Assembly (NCBI GenBank): GCA_030619405.1
Contig: JAUXBK010000015.1
Coordinates: 1 to 20,358, forward strand
Direction of reading: 5' to 3'
Length of the DNA: 20,358 bases
Source: Sedimenticola sp.
GTDB lineage: Bacteria > Pseudomonadota > Gammaproteobacteria > Chromatiales > Chromatiaceae
Shown here: positions 7,758 through 16,543 of the stretch, in pieces
Layout of the letters: every line of letters begins with the position of its first letter
Position numbering within the stretch: position 1 is the first letter of the stretch
Position numbers and translations under genes: made by a program
The notes under the pieces: generated by a model
The model's database searches: none
The model's input: only the letters and a program-made list of their open reading frames with translations
What the model was told of the DNA's origin: nothing

Positions 7758-9854
7758 TCAGGCCTCGTCTTTTGCTATTGCCTTCATGCTGAGCCGGACC
7801 CGGCCCTGCTTGTCCACCTCCAGCACCTTGACCTTGACGATGTCGCCCTCGGAGAGCTTGTCGCTCACCTTCTCGACCCGCTCTTCGCAGATCTGGGAGA
7901 TGTGAACCAGACCATCACGACCGGGCAGGATGGTGACAAAGGCGCCAAAGTCCATCAGCCTGGCCACCTTGCCCTCATAGATCGTACCCACTTCCACGTC
8001 GGCGGTGATCAGTTCGATGCGCTTTTTCGCTTCCTCGCCCGCCGCCTTGTCTACGGAAAAGATCTTGATCATGCCGTCGTCGGTCACATCGACGGTAGCA
8101 CCGGTCTCCTCGGTGATGGAGCGAATGGTGGTGCCACCCTTGCCGATGACGTCGCGGATCTTGTCCGGGTCGATCTTGAAAGAGATGATACGCGGTGCGT
8201 GCTCGGACATCTCTGCCCGGGGTGTGGAAATCGCCTTCTCCATCTCGCCCAGAATGTGCAGCCTGCCCTCCTTTGCCTGATCCAGCGCGGTCTCCATGAT
8301 CTCCCGGGTAATACCATCGATCTTGATGTCCATCTGCAGCGCATTGATACCCTTGCCGGTACCCGCCACCTTGAAGTCCATATCTCCCAGGTAATCCTCG
8401 TCGCCCAGGATATCGGTCAGCACGGCAAATTCATCGCCCTCCATGATCAGACCCATGGCCACACCCGCCACCGGTGCCTTGACCGGTACCCCGGCATCCA
8501 TCAGCGAGAGACTGGTACCACAGACCGATGCCATGGAGCTGGACCCATTGGACTCGGTGATCTCCGACACCACCCGGATCGAGTAGGGAAAGCTCTCCAG
8601 GTCCGGCATACAGGCCAGAACCCCGCGCTTGGCCAGCCGGCCATGTCCGATCTCACGGCGTTTTGGGCTGCCGACACGGCCGGTCTCACCCACGCAGAAT
8701 GGTGGAAAATTGTAGTGCAGCATGAACGGCTCACGGCGGGAACCCTCCAGCGCATCGATGATCTGGGAGTCGCGTTCAGTACCCAGGGTGGTGACCACCA
8801 GCGCCTGGGTCTCGCCTCGGGTGAACAGAGCGGAGCCATGGGTACGTGGCAGCACCCCGGTGCGGATGGTGATGGGCCGGACGGTTCGGGTGTCCCGGCC
8901 GTCGATGCGGAGTTCGCCCGCCAGGATGCGGCCACGAACGGTGCGCTTTTTCAGCTTGCCGAGTGCATTCTTGACCTCGCCCTCGCTCCACCGCGCATCG
9001 TCACCGGTGCAGAGTTTACCCACCACCTCCGCAGCGATCGCATCGGTGCGGCCGTAGCGCTCCATCTTGTCGGCGATGGTATAGGCCTGCAGCAACGCCT
9101 GACCCGCCTCCGCCTCGACCGCAGCGGCCAGCTCCGCATCCTCCTCCGGCTGGCTGAACTCGATAACCGGTTTACCGACCTCTGCGGCCAGCTCCCGGAT
9201 GGTCTGGATCGCCACCTGCATCTGCTCGTGACCGAACAGCACGGCACCCAGCATCACCTCTTCCGAGAGCTCATTGGCCTCGGACTCCACCATCAGCACC
9301 GCCTTTTCGGTGCCGGCGACGATCAGGTCCAGATCGGTATCTTCATTGACGCCGGTGCTGTCCTGATTGAGCAGGTACGCCCCATCTTTGTAACCAACGC
9401 GGGCAGCACCGATCGGACCCTGGAATGGCAGGCCGGAGATAGCCAGTGCCGCCGAAGTGCCGATCAGGGCGGGGATCTCCGGGTCCACTGCCGGATTCAG
9501 GGATTTGACGGTACAGATCACCTGGGTCTCATTATTGTAGCCCTTGGGAAACAGGGGGCGGATCGGCCGGTCGATCAGGCGGCAGACCAGAATCTCCTTC
9601 TCTGAGGGACGCCCCTCACGTCGGAAGAAGCCACCCGGGATCTTGCCCGCGGCATAGGTCTTCTCCTGGTAGTCCACCGTCAGCGGGAAGAAGTCACGCC
9701 CTTCCATCGGGTACTTCGAACCCACCACGGTGCAGAGCACCACCGTGTCGCCCATGTTGATCATGACCGCGCCGTCCGCCTGACGGGCGATCTCGCCGGT
9801 CTCCAGGATGACCGTGTGGTCGCCGTATTGAAACTCTTTTCTGATTGGGGTCAC
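7758..9854 (-). CDS. pnp: Polyribonucleotide nucleotidyltransferase (PNPase)
   Basis: PNPase degrades RNA 3' to 5' with phosphate, releasing nucleoside diphosphates, and is part of the RNA degradosome. The 698-residue product shows two RNase PH domains (roughly 1-145 and 310-540). The second contains ILGDEDYLGDMDFKVAGT with the catalytic aspartates and GRREIGHGRLAKR in phosphate-binding context. A KH domain (DKIRDVIGKGGTTIRSITEE) and a C-terminal S1 domain (GKVARLMDFGAFVTILPG; GRVRLSMKA) follow. The length is close to the E. coli enzyme. Translation starts at GTG (9852-9854) with TTGAGGA in good position. It follows rpsO by 21 bases, the usual gammaproteobacterial pairing. In E. coli pnp is autocontrolled through its leader and RNase III, and the short gap here leaves little room for that hairpin. 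Confidence 0.98.
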   Translation of the reverse strand: MTPIRKEFQYGDHTVILETGEIARQADGAVMINMGDTVVLCTVVGSKYPMEGRDFFPLTVDYQEKTYAAGKIPGGFFRREGRPSEKEILVCRLIDRPIRPLFPKGYNNETQVICTVKSLNPAVDPEIPALIGTSAALAISGLPFQGPIGAARVGYKDGAYLLNQDSTGVNEDTDLDLIVAGTEKAVLMVESEANELSEEVMLGAVLFGHEQMQVAIQTIRELAAEVGKPVIEFSQPEEDAELAAAVEAEAGQALLQAYTIADKMERYGRTDAIAAEVVGKLCTGDDARWSEGEVKNALGKLKKRTVRGRILAGELRIDGRDTRTVRPITIRTGVLPRTHGSALFTRGETQALVVTTLGTERDSQIIDALEGSRREPFMLHYNFPPFCVGETGRVGSPKRREIGHGRLAKRGVLACMPDLESFPYSIRVVSEITESNGSSSMASVCGTSLSLMDAGVPVKAPVAGVAMGLIMEGDEFAVLTDILGDEDYLGDMDFKVAGTGKGINALQMDIKIDGITREIMETALDQAKEGRLHILGEMEKAISTPRAEMSEHAPRIISFKIDPDKIRDVIGKGGTTIRSITEETGATVDVTDDGMIKIFSVDKAAGEEAKKRIELITADVEVGTIYEGKVARLMDFGAFVTILPGRDGLVHISQICEERVEKVSDKLSEGDIVKVKVLEVDKQGRVRLSMKAIAKDEA

Positions 9855-9875
9855 TTGGGAATCCTCAAGTTGGTG

Positions 9876-10145
9876 TTAGCGACGCAGGCCAAGACGTTTG
9901 ATCAGGTCGCGATAGCGCTCGATATCTTTGGCCTTGAGGTAGTCCAGCAGCTTACGGCGGGAGTTGACCATCCGCACCAGGCCGCGCCTGGAGTGGTGAT
10001 CGTGCTTGTGCTCGGCGAAATGCTCGGTGAGATCCTTGATCCGCGCGGTCAGCAGTGCAACCTGCACCTCAGTGGAACCGGAATCGTTGGCGGATCGTCC
10101 ATACTCTTCCACGATCGCCTTCTTCTGTTCTGCTGTCATTGCCAT
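9876..10145 (-). CDS. rpsO: 30S ribosomal protein S15
   Basis: S15 binds 16S rRNA early in small-subunit assembly at the central-domain three-way junction and forms bridge B4 with 23S rRNA. The 89-residue length is exactly the usual one. The signatures DSGSTEVQVALLTARIKDLT, HKHDHHSRRGLVRMVNSRRK and LLDYLKAKD are all present. ATG 10145 is preceded by ATGAGGAGTAATCG, a strong ribosome site. The gene has its own promoter about 150 bases upstream and is followed by pnp. Confidence 0.98.
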   Translation of the reverse strand: MAMTAEQKKAIVEEYGRSANDSGSTEVQVALLTARIKDLTEHFAEHKHDHHSRRGLVRMVNSRRKLLDYLKAKDIERYRDLIKRLGLRR

Positions 10146-10297
10146 TTTCGATTACTCCTCATTGGAATGAATGTTTGCGGTCGCCCCGACAATGAGTTCA
10201 GGGTCCGGCCACATAGCCCCCCGGGGACCGTCAAAGTCCTGGTGAGCCTGGTTGCGATACACCACCCAGCGGGCAAGGCCGGGTGGGATCAGGTATC
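10146..10297 (-). promoter_or_regulatory. rpsO leader
   Basis: About 150 bases lie between the predicted transcription start and rpsO. They can form a hairpin with CCACCC and GGGTGG arms (around 10262-10286) and a GGTCC/GGACC pairing near 10200-10232. A frame through this stretch is open but shows no protein-like pattern. In E. coli S15 represses its own translation through a leader pseudoknot, and analogous leaders exist in other bacteria. Whether this one binds S15 is inference. Confidence 0.4.
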
Positions 10298-10303
10298 CGC
10301 GAA

Positions 10304-10332
10304 TTATGCGGGTTTTGGCACCATTGATCAAT
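10304..10332 (-). promoter_or_regulatory. Sigma70-type promoter for rpsO-pnp
   Basis: On the minus strand TTGATC (10327-10332) and CATAAT (10304-10309) are separated by exactly 17 bases. They match the -35 consensus at four positions and the -10 consensus at five. Transcription would begin near 10297. The position between truB and rpsO agrees with the separate rpsO promoter known in E. coli. Confidence 0.65.
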
Positions 10333-10367
10333 TTCGGCGCGAGGCGGCCCGGGAAGAAAAGCCTGAG

Positions 10368-10407
10368 CCGCGGATTGACGCGGATCGAACGCGGACAAGG
10401 CGCGGCT
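10368..10407. repeat. Second copy of the GCCGCGGATTGACGCGGAT motif, weak hairpin
   Basis: Bases 10368-10386 are identical to the first 19 bases of the terminator at 7641. Here the far arm is degraded: GCCGCG (10368-10373) still pairs with CGCGGC (10402-10407), but the interior no longer matches. On the minus strand it lies 43 bases after the truB stop and is followed by a weak TTTTCTT. It could be an eroded terminator of the rimP-truB transcript or one copy of a dispersed repeat. Confidence 0.55.
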
Positions 10408-10449
10408 GATTTGCCTCTATGCAAACGTACGATAGCGGGTAAGACGTCC

Positions 10450-11355
10450 TCAGATCAGGCGCTTCGGGGCCACCCGGCCATCGTCGAGAATCTCGCCCAC
10501 CCCGATGAAGCCGTTGGCATCGTACAACCGCACCCGGCCGGAGACCGGGGCATTGGGCACCAGCACCGGCTGCCCCTGGCGCAGATAGAAGGCGGTGTCC
10601 GGGGAGAGCCGGATCTCTGGCCAGTCGGCGAGCGCACTCTCTACCGGCAGCAGCAAGGTATCCAGCGCCCCGAGCCCCTGTTTCAGCGTCTCATGCAGGG
10701 TCTCTGCGGTGATCATCCCCTCTTCGCCAAAGGGGCCAACGCCCGTGCGACGCAGTGCAGTGACATGGGCACCAGTGCCCAGCACCGCGCCCAGATCCTC
10801 CGCCAGCGTACGGACATAGGTCCCTTTCGAGCAGCGCACATCGAGCTCCAGCTCTGGCAGATCACAGCTGGCAAGGCTCAGCTCATGGATCCGTACGGTA
10901 CGCGGCTCGCGCTCCACCTCTATCCCCTCACGGGCCAGCTTGTAGAGCCGTTCCCCCTTGTGCTTGAGGGCGGAATACATGGGCGGGATCTGCTGGATCT
11001 CGCCCCGGAATCCCTCCAAGGCCTGCAGTATCGCCGACCGGGTGATGCCGCTGACCGGTCGGGTCTCCAGCACATCCCCCTCGGTATCTGCGGTAGTGGT
11101 GGTCACCCCAAGCCTGACCCGAACCCAGTAGCGCTTGTCTGCCTCCAGCAGGAAGGCGGATATCTTGGTGGCGCTGCCGAAACAGATCGGCAGCAGGCCA
11201 GTAGCCAGGGGGTCCAGGCTGCCCGTGTGGCCCGCCTTACGGGCTTGAAACATGCGTTTGACCTGTTGCAATGCCCCGTTGGAGGTCTCCCCCAACGGTT
11301 TGTCCAGCAATAGAATACCCTGAACATTACGCCCTTTCTGACGTCGACGACCCAT
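10450..11355 (-). CDS. truB: tRNA pseudouridine-55 synthase
   Basis: TruB isomerises U55 in the T-loop of nearly all tRNAs. The 301-residue protein contains the catalytic motif AGHTGSLDPLATGLLPICFG, with the nucleophilic aspartate at residue 48. It also has the family segments GILLLDKPLGETSN, PPMYSALKHKGERLYKLARE and CSKGTYVRTLAEDLG. A C-terminal PUA-like part (FYLRQGQPV...GRVRLYDANGFIGVGE) completes it. The ATG lies 7 bases after the rbfA stop, so translation is probably coupled, with a poor independent ribosome site. It is the last gene before the rpsO promoter. Confidence 0.97.
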   Translation of the reverse strand: MGRRRQKGRNVQGILLLDKPLGETSNGALQQVKRMFQARKAGHTGSLDPLATGLLPICFGSATKISAFLLEADKRYWVRVRLGVTTTTADTEGDVLETRPVSGITRSAILQALEGFRGEIQQIPPMYSALKHKGERLYKLAREGIEVEREPRTVRIHELSLASCDLPELELDVRCSKGTYVRTLAEDLGAVLGTGAHVTALRRTGVGPFGEEGMITAETLHETLKQGLGALDTLLLPVESALADWPEIRLSPDTAFYLRQGQPVLVPNAPVSGRVRLYDANGFIGVGEILDDGRVAPKRLI

Positions 11356-11362
11356 GTTGGAT

Positions 11363-11734
11363 TTACTCTTTGCGTTTGGACGTGTCCGATGTCACCGCCT
11401 GCTCGATCAACGCAGAGAGCTGTTCCCCCCGCTCGACAGACTCATCGTGGACGAAATGCAGTTCAGGCATGGTCCGCATCTTCATCCTGCGCCCCAGTTC
11501 GTGGCGCAAAAAGGGGGAGGCCTCCTTCAGTACCCGGGTGGTACCGGCAACATCCAGCTCCCCCCCCATGATGGTGAAGAACACCTTTGCATGGGAAAAG
11601 TCGCGCACCACCCTCACCTCCTGGATGGTGATCATCCCCAGCCTCGGGTCGTCCAGTTCATCCCGGACCAACCCCGCCAGATCCCGCTGCATCTGGGCCC
11701 CGACCCGGTCGGTCCGTTTGAATTCACGTGCCAT
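11363..11734 (-). CDS. rbfA: 30S ribosome-binding factor A
   Basis: RbfA binds the 30S subunit and helps mature the 5' end of 16S rRNA. It is also needed for cold adaptation. The 123-residue product begins MAREFKRTDRVGAQMQRDLA and contains DPRLGMITIQEVRVVRDFSH and KVFFTIMG, the single KH-like fold of the family. FLRHELGRRMKMRTMPELHF and the C-terminal VHDESVERG stretch are typical. A start at 11734 is supported by AGGGAAA. It is 34 bases downstream of infB and 7 bases upstream of truB, the standard gene order. Confidence 0.97.
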   Translation of the reverse strand: MAREFKRTDRVGAQMQRDLAGLVRDELDDPRLGMITIQEVRVVRDFSHAKVFFTIMGGELDVAGTTRVLKEASPFLRHELGRRMKMRTMPELHFVHDESVERGEQLSALIEQAVTSDTSKRKE

Positions 11735-11768
11735 AGGTTTCCCTGCTAATACCCGTTCACGGGATCGA

Positions 11769-14360
11769 TCAAAGCGTGCGGGCCACCTCGGTGCGCTCGA
11801 ACACCTCGATATGATCCCCCACCTTTACGTCGTTGTAGTTCTTTACACCGATACCGCACTCGGTACCTCCCTTCACCTCGTTGACATCATCCTTGTGACG
11901 TCGCAGGGACTCCAGGGCACCTTCGTAGATCACCACGTTGTCACGCAGCACCCGGATCGGATTGTTGCGCCTGACCACACCCTCGACCACCATGCAGCCG
12001 GCGATGGCGCCGATCCTGGAAGAACGGAACACGTCCCGCACCTCGGCCAGGCCGACGATCTCCTCTCTGATCTCCGGTGTGAGCAGGCCGGAGAGGGCCG
12101 CCTTTACGTCATCGATTACCTCGTAGATGATGCTGTAGTAACGGACGTCGACACCCTGTTCCTCCGCCACCCGGCGGGACGTGGCATCAGCACGCACGTT
12201 GAAGCCGATGATGAAGGCTTCAGAGGTGAGGGCCAGGTTGACATCCGACTCGTTGATACCTCCGACCGCCGAGGCTACCACCTTCACCTTTACCTCATCG
12301 GTGGAGAGCTTGGTCAGCGACTCCCTCAGAGCCTCCACGCTGCCCTGCACATCGGCCTTGATGATCAGGTTGACATGATTGGCCTTGCCCTCGGCCATAT
12401 TGGCAAAGAACTCGTCCAGCTTGGCTGCCTTCTGGGAGGCCATACGGCTGTCCCGATTCTTCTCCTGGCGTACGCCGGCCAACTCCCGCGCCTTGCGCTC
12501 GCTCGGCACCACCAGTGCGTCGTCCCCCGCGTTCGGCACACCGGAGAGGCCCAGCACCTCGACCGGTATCGACGGACCTGTCGATTTCACCGGATTGCGG
12601 TTCTCGTCGAACATGGCGCGCACCCGGCCATACTCCTGGCCGCTGACCAGCATGTCGCCCTGCTTCAGGGTTCCGGACTGGATCAGTATGGTCGCCACCG
12701 GACCCCTGCCCTTGTCCAGGCTGGACTCCACCACGATTCCACGGGCCGGCGCATCGACCACGGCCTGCAGTTCCAGCACCTCCGCCTGCAGCAGAATGGC
12801 ATCCAGCAGGTCATCGATCCCTTCGCCGGTTTTCGCCGATACCTTGACGAAGATGGTGTCGCCACCCCACTCCTCCGGCATCACCTCCTGCTGGGAAAGC
12901 TCCTGCATCACACGATCCGGCTGCGCCTCCGGCTTATCCATCTTGTTGATGGCGATGATGATCGGGACCTCTGCCGCCCGGGCATGCTGTATTGCCTCGA
13001 TAGTCTGGGGTTTGACGCCATCGTCCGCCGCCACTACCAGCACCACGATATCCGTCGCCTTGGCACCACGGGCCCGCATGGCCGAGAAAGCGGCGTGACC
13101 GGGGGTATCGAGAAACGAGATCATCCCCTTGCCGGTTTCGACGTGGTAAGCACCGATGTGCTGAGTGATGCCACCCGCCTCGCCTGCGGCAACACGGGTG
13201 CTGCGGATATAGTCGAGCAGAGAGGTCTTGCCGTGGTCTACATGGCCCATGATGGTCACCACCGGAGCACGGCTTTCTCTCTCTCCCTGCTCCTCTTCGT
13301 CTATCGCACTCAACACCGATGCCTCGACGTCTTCTACCCGCTGAGCCACCGGCTTGTGGCCCATCTCTTCCACTACCAGTGTCGCGGTGTCCCGATCCAG
13401 GGGCTGGTTGATGGTCACCATCATCCCCATCTTCATCAGCGCTTTGATCACCTCGGCGGCCTTGACCGACATCCGCTGTGCCAGTTCTGCGACGGTAATG
13501 CTGTCCGAGATCTCGACCTCGTGCACCACCGGTACCGTCGGCTTGACGAAGCCGTGTTCAGCATCCTGGCTCCGTGCCACCGAACGCCGTCTCACCGGCC
13601 GCTCCACGCGGCGACCACGCTTTCCGGCGGAAACGTGCAGCTCTCTGCGTCCACCTGCCTTCGGCTTGTCGCGACCGCGCGCGCCCCCTCGCTTGGGGGC
13701 CGCTGGTTTCTCCGTTGTCGCCGGGTGCGCTTTCTCTGCCGGCTGCTGGCCTCGTTCCTGCTCGGCCCTCTGTCGCCCCCCCTCTTCCCGAGTGGCGCGC
13801 TCCAGCTCTTCCTGCTGTTTGCTGACATCTTCCTGCTGGCGCTTGAGTTCAGCCGCCCTCTCGTCCTGTTTCGTTTGCTCTTCGGCCTGGCGTCTGGCCG
13901 CCTCGGCGGAGCGACGAGCCTGGTCCTCTGCCTCTATCTGGCGTTTCTTCTCAGCCTGCTCTTCCAGTGCCTTACGCGCCACTTCCGCCTCCTGCAGACG
14001 CAGCTCGTCGTCACTCACCGCACTGCGTTTTACATAGGTACGTTTGCGCCGAACCTCGACGCTGACCGTTTTCGCACCACGTATCGCGCCGCGTCCGGCT
14101 GCCCTGGTACCACTCCCCGGCTGCCGTAATTCGCTCACGCTCTTGCGTTTCAGCGTAATCTTCTTCGGACCAACCGTGCTGACAGTGGCCTTCTTGCCAT
14201 GGATCTCCCGTAGGTGGGTCAGCAGCTGAAACTTTTCATCTTCGCTCAGGGCCTCTTCTGCGCCCCGTTTGCCCACTTTCGCCTCTGCCAGCTGTACCAG
14301 CAGGAGCTCCACCGGAATACCCACATCCTCGGCGAGCTGTTTTACCGTCACTTCACTCAT
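11769..14360 (-). CDS. infB: Translation initiation factor IF-2
   Basis: IF-2 is the GTPase that brings fMet-tRNA to the 30S subunit and promotes subunit joining. The product is 863 residues when started at MSEVTVKQLAEDVGIPVELL, where ATG 14358-14360 follows AGGGTG. A slightly longer frame upstream overlaps nusA and is less likely. The N-terminal IF2_N helices are followed by a long charged coiled region (RKALEEQAEKKRQIEAE...) and basic linkers. A second IF2_N motif (SITVAELAQRMSVKAAEVIK) follows. The G domain has GHVDHGKT (372-379), DTPGHAAF and NKMDKP. Domains II-IV end at GDHIEVFERTEVARTL. The gap to nusA is 4 bases, so the two are probably translationally coupled. Confidence 0.98.
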   Translation of the reverse strand: MSEVTVKQLAEDVGIPVELLLVQLAEAKVGKRGAEEALSEDEKFQLLTHLREIHGKKATVSTVGPKKITLKRKSVSELRQPGSGTRAAGRGAIRGAKTVSVEVRRKRTYVKRSAVSDDELRLQEAEVARKALEEQAEKKRQIEAEDQARRSAEAARRQAEEQTKQDERAAELKRQQEDVSKQQEELERATREEGGRQRAEQERGQQPAEKAHPATTEKPAAPKRGGARGRDKPKAGGRRELHVSAGKRGRRVERPVRRRSVARSQDAEHGFVKPTVPVVHEVEISDSITVAELAQRMSVKAAEVIKALMKMGMMVTINQPLDRDTATLVVEEMGHKPVAQRVEDVEASVLSAIDEEEQGERESRAPVVTIMGHVDHGKTSLLDYIRSTRVAAGEAGGITQHIGAYHVETGKGMISFLDTPGHAAFSAMRARGAKATDIVVLVVAADDGVKPQTIEAIQHARAAEVPIIIAINKMDKPEAQPDRVMQELSQQEVMPEEWGGDTIFVKVSAKTGEGIDDLLDAILLQAEVLELQAVVDAPARGIVVESSLDKGRGPVATILIQSGTLKQGDMLVSGQEYGRVRAMFDENRNPVKSTGPSIPVEVLGLSGVPNAGDDALVVPSERKARELAGVRQEKNRDSRMASQKAAKLDEFFANMAEGKANHVNLIIKADVQGSVEALRESLTKLSTDEVKVKVVASAVGGINESDVNLALTSEAFIIGFNVRADATSRRVAEEQGVDVRYYSIIYEVIDDVKAALSGLLTPEIREEIVGLAEVRDVFRSSRIGAIAGCMVVEGVVRRNNPIRVLRDNVVIYEGALESLRRHKDDVNEVKGGTECGIGVKNYNDVKVGDHIEVFERTEVARTL

Positions 14361-14364
14361 CACC

Positions 14365-15867
14365 CTAACCCTGTTGCTCGTCCGCAAACCATGGAGCGCG
14401 CGCCGTCATGATCAACTCTCCAGCGCGCTCTTCATTCATGCCATCGATCTCCGTCAGCTCATCGACTGACAGCTCTGCCAGCTCTTCCATGGTGTGTACA
14501 CCACGACCCGCCAGTGTGAAGGCCAAGGCCCGGTCCATACCTTCTATACCAAGCAGATCCTCGGCTGGCTCGTCGCTGGAGAGCACCTCTTCCTTCGCAA
14601 TCGCCTGGGTCAGCAGTACATCCTTGGCGCGACTTCTCAGTGCGTCCACGATTTCCGGATCGAACTCTTCGATCTCCAGCATCTCTGCAATCGGAATGTA
14701 GGCCACCTCATCCAGGGAGGTAAAACCCTCCTGCACCAGAATCAAAGCCACCTCCTCGTCCACGTCCAGCTGGCTCATGAAAACGTTTATCAGCTCCCGG
14801 GCCTCCGACTCGCTCCTGGCCGCTGCATCCTCCTCATTCATGACGTTGAGCTCCCAACCGGTCAGCTCGCTGGCCAGCCGTACGTTCTGGCCGCCCCGGC
14901 CAATGGCCTGGGAGAGGTTCTCGTCGGCCACCGCCACCGTCATGCTGTGACTCTCTTCATCCACGAAGATCGAGACCACGTCTGCAGGCGACATGGCATT
15001 GATGACGAACTGGGCCGGATTCTCATTCCATAGGATGATATCCACCCGCTCGCCATTCAACTCATTGGAGACCGCCTGCACCCGGGAACCCCGCATGCCG
15101 ACGCAGGCCCCGACCGGGTCGATCCGCTGGTCCATACTCTTGACCACAATCTTGGCCCGAAGCCCCGGATCGCGAGCCGCGCCCTTGATCTCGATCAGAC
15201 CCTCACCCACCTCCGGCACCTCCAGCTTGAACAGTTCGACCAGGAGTTCCGGGCGGGTCCTGCTGATAAACAGCTGGGGGCCTCGGGGTTCCGGCCTCAC
15301 CTCGTAGAGGTAACCCCGCATCCGGTCACCACTGCGCACCGACTCCCGCGGGATCATCTCTTCCCGCAGGATCACCGCTTCGCTGTTTCCTCCCAGATCC
15401 ATCAGTATGTTGCCACGATCGATCCGTTTGACCACACCGGTCACCAGGTCGCCGACCCGATCCAGGTAAGCCTCGACCACTTTGGCCCGCTCCGCTTCAC
15501 GCACTCTCTGCACGATCACCTGCTTGGCGGCCTGGGCGGCGATTCGCCCGAAGGCAATGGATTCCATCGGTTCTTCGATGAACTCTCCCGGCTCGATCTC
15601 AGGATGGGTCTTGCGTGCATCCTCGAGCAGAATCTGGCTCTGCTCGTTCAGCCCCTCCTCACCCGGCTCTTCGACCACTTCCCAGCGGCGGAAACTGACA
15701 TAGGCCCCGGATTCACGGTCGATCTCGACGCGCACATCGATCTCGCCACCGTGCTTCTTTCGGGTCGCTGAGGCCAGCGCCGCCTCTACCGCTTCGAAAA
15801 TAGTCTCTTTCTCAACGTTCTTCTCGTTGGAAACGACATCAACGACCAAAAGGATCTCTTTGTTCAT
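14365..15867 (-). CDS. nusA: Transcription elongation and antitermination factor NusA
   Basis: NusA binds RNA polymerase and nascent RNA and modulates pausing, termination and antitermination. The 500-residue protein starts MNKEILLVVDVVSNEKNVEK, where ATG 15865-15867 follows AGAGAGACG. The longer open frame upstream overlaps rimP and lacks family similarity. It shows the N-terminal polymerase-binding domain, an S1 domain (VTGVVKRIDRGNILMDLGGN), and KH domains (GACVGMRGSRVQAVSNELNG; ENLSQAIGRGGQNVRLASEL). Two acidic C-terminal repeats end in IDGMNEERAGELIMTARAPW. These repeats are the gammaproteobacterial form that contacts the alpha subunit. It lies 16 bases after rimP and 4 before infB. Confidence 0.98.
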   Translation of the reverse strand: MNKEILLVVDVVSNEKNVEKETIFEAVEAALASATRKKHGGEIDVRVEIDRESGAYVSFRRWEVVEEPGEEGLNEQSQILLEDARKTHPEIEPGEFIEEPMESIAFGRIAAQAAKQVIVQRVREAERAKVVEAYLDRVGDLVTGVVKRIDRGNILMDLGGNSEAVILREEMIPRESVRSGDRMRGYLYEVRPEPRGPQLFISRTRPELLVELFKLEVPEVGEGLIEIKGAARDPGLRAKIVVKSMDQRIDPVGACVGMRGSRVQAVSNELNGERVDIILWNENPAQFVINAMSPADVVSIFVDEESHSMTVAVADENLSQAIGRGGQNVRLASELTGWELNVMNEEDAAARSESEARELINVFMSQLDVDEEVALILVQEGFTSLDEVAYIPIAEMLEIEEFDPEIVDALRSRAKDVLLTQAIAKEEVLSSDEPAEDLLGIEGMDRALAFTLAGRGVHTMEELAELSVDELTEIDGMNEERAGELIMTARAPWFADEQQG

Positions 15868-15883
15868 CGTCTCTCTACTCAAT

Positions 15884-16342
15884 TCAGAATTCAGGAACCA
15901 GGCGCGCTTTCTCCACCTGATCGAACGGCAGCGCAAACTCTTCGCCATCCACTTCAATCAGTATGTCGCCATCACTGACTCCTTTCAGAAGCCCCTTGAA
16001 ACGGTGTCTGCCGTCAATTTTTTCCCGCGTCTCCAGTTTGACACGGCTACCCGCGAACCGGGCGAAGTGCTCTCTGGAAAACAGCGGCCGATCCAGCCCG
16101 GGCGACGAGACCTCCAGATCGTAGTTGCCGGCAATCGGGTCCTCCACATCCAGCACACCACTGATCTGGCGGCTGACCGAGGCACAATCGCCCACATCAA
16201 TCCCATCGGGATGATCGATATAGACGCGCAGCAGACCGTTACTGCCGGCACGCGCCAGATACTCGATACCGACCAGCTCGAAGCCCATAGGTTCCACACT
16301 ACGTCTGATCAACTGTTCCAGGCTGTCCGCTGCGATTTTCAT
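15884..16342 (-). CDS. rimP: Ribosome maturation factor RimP
   Basis: RimP assists 30S assembly. The 152-residue product starts MKIAADSLEQLIRRSVEPMG and contains the family patterns FELVGIEYL, LRVYIDHPDGIDVGDCASVS and YDLEVSSPGLDRPLFSREHF. The C-terminal SH3-like domain ends in QVEKARLVPEF. The open frame continues 53 codons upstream into the repeat at 16355, but those codons show no RimP similarity. The ribosome site is unusual: only a distant AGG lies upstream of this ATG, and the repeat end begins 12 bases before it. The native leader, promoter and tRNA-Met usually found here in gammaproteobacteria are absent. Expression of the whole downstream operon may therefore depend on a promoter within or beyond the repeat. 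Confidence 0.95.
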   Translation of the reverse strand: MKIAADSLEQLIRRSVEPMGFELVGIEYLARAGSNGLLRVYIDHPDGIDVGDCASVSRQISGVLDVEDPIAGNYDLEVSSPGLDRPLFSREHFARFAGSRVKLETREKIDGRHRFKGLLKGVSDGDILIEVDGEEFALPFDQVEKARLVPEF

Positions 16343-16354
16343 TGACGTCAGCTG

Positions 16355-16526
16355 TAACCTACGATCCTGCAAGTATTCGCACGCACATAGCACAACCTCT
16401 TGTCCCGTATAGCGATATGAAAAATCTCGGCAATCACAAGTAAGGATTCCAATTAAATTTTCATTCGCTCTACGAAACAATAGCTTGCACTCTGTACGCA
16501 CGACTACCTGCAGGATCTAGGTGTCA
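16355..16526 (+). repeat. Repeat copy 1 with inverted ends, MITE-like
   Basis: Bases 16355-16484 align along their whole length with copy 2 (19599-19726), including the blocks gatcctgcaagt, cacatagcacaa, cgtatagcgatat and cgctctacgaa. At 16504-16526 the element's end recurs inverted: TACCTGCAGGATCTAGGT answers ACCTACGATCCTGCAAGTA at 16357, with one inserted C and one mismatch. This gives a candidate non-autonomous element of about 170 bp with terminal inverted repeats. I see no clear target-site duplication. It lies directly before rimP. On the minus strand TTGCCG and TATACG 16 bases apart are a weak promoter candidate. Confidence 0.7.
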
Positions 16527-16543
16527 ATCATCGCCATCCGCCC

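Noticed and set aside
7902..9605. Long open frame antisense to pnp
   Set aside because: Composition effect of the codon bias of pnp, whose domains are complete on the minus strand.
10152..10424. A 90-codon open frame between truB and rpsO
   Set aside because: It covers the rpsO promoter and leader, shows no protein-like pattern, and overlaps a dispersed hairpin.
11271..14129. A very long open frame antisense to infB, rbfA and truB
   Set aside because: It is the mirror of GC-rich coding sequence. It has no start signals or family motifs and spans several real genes on the other strand.
16343..16501. N-terminal extension of RimP by 53 residues
   Set aside because: The extra codons lie in the repeat and show no RimP similarity. 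The family normally starts at MKIAADSLEQ.
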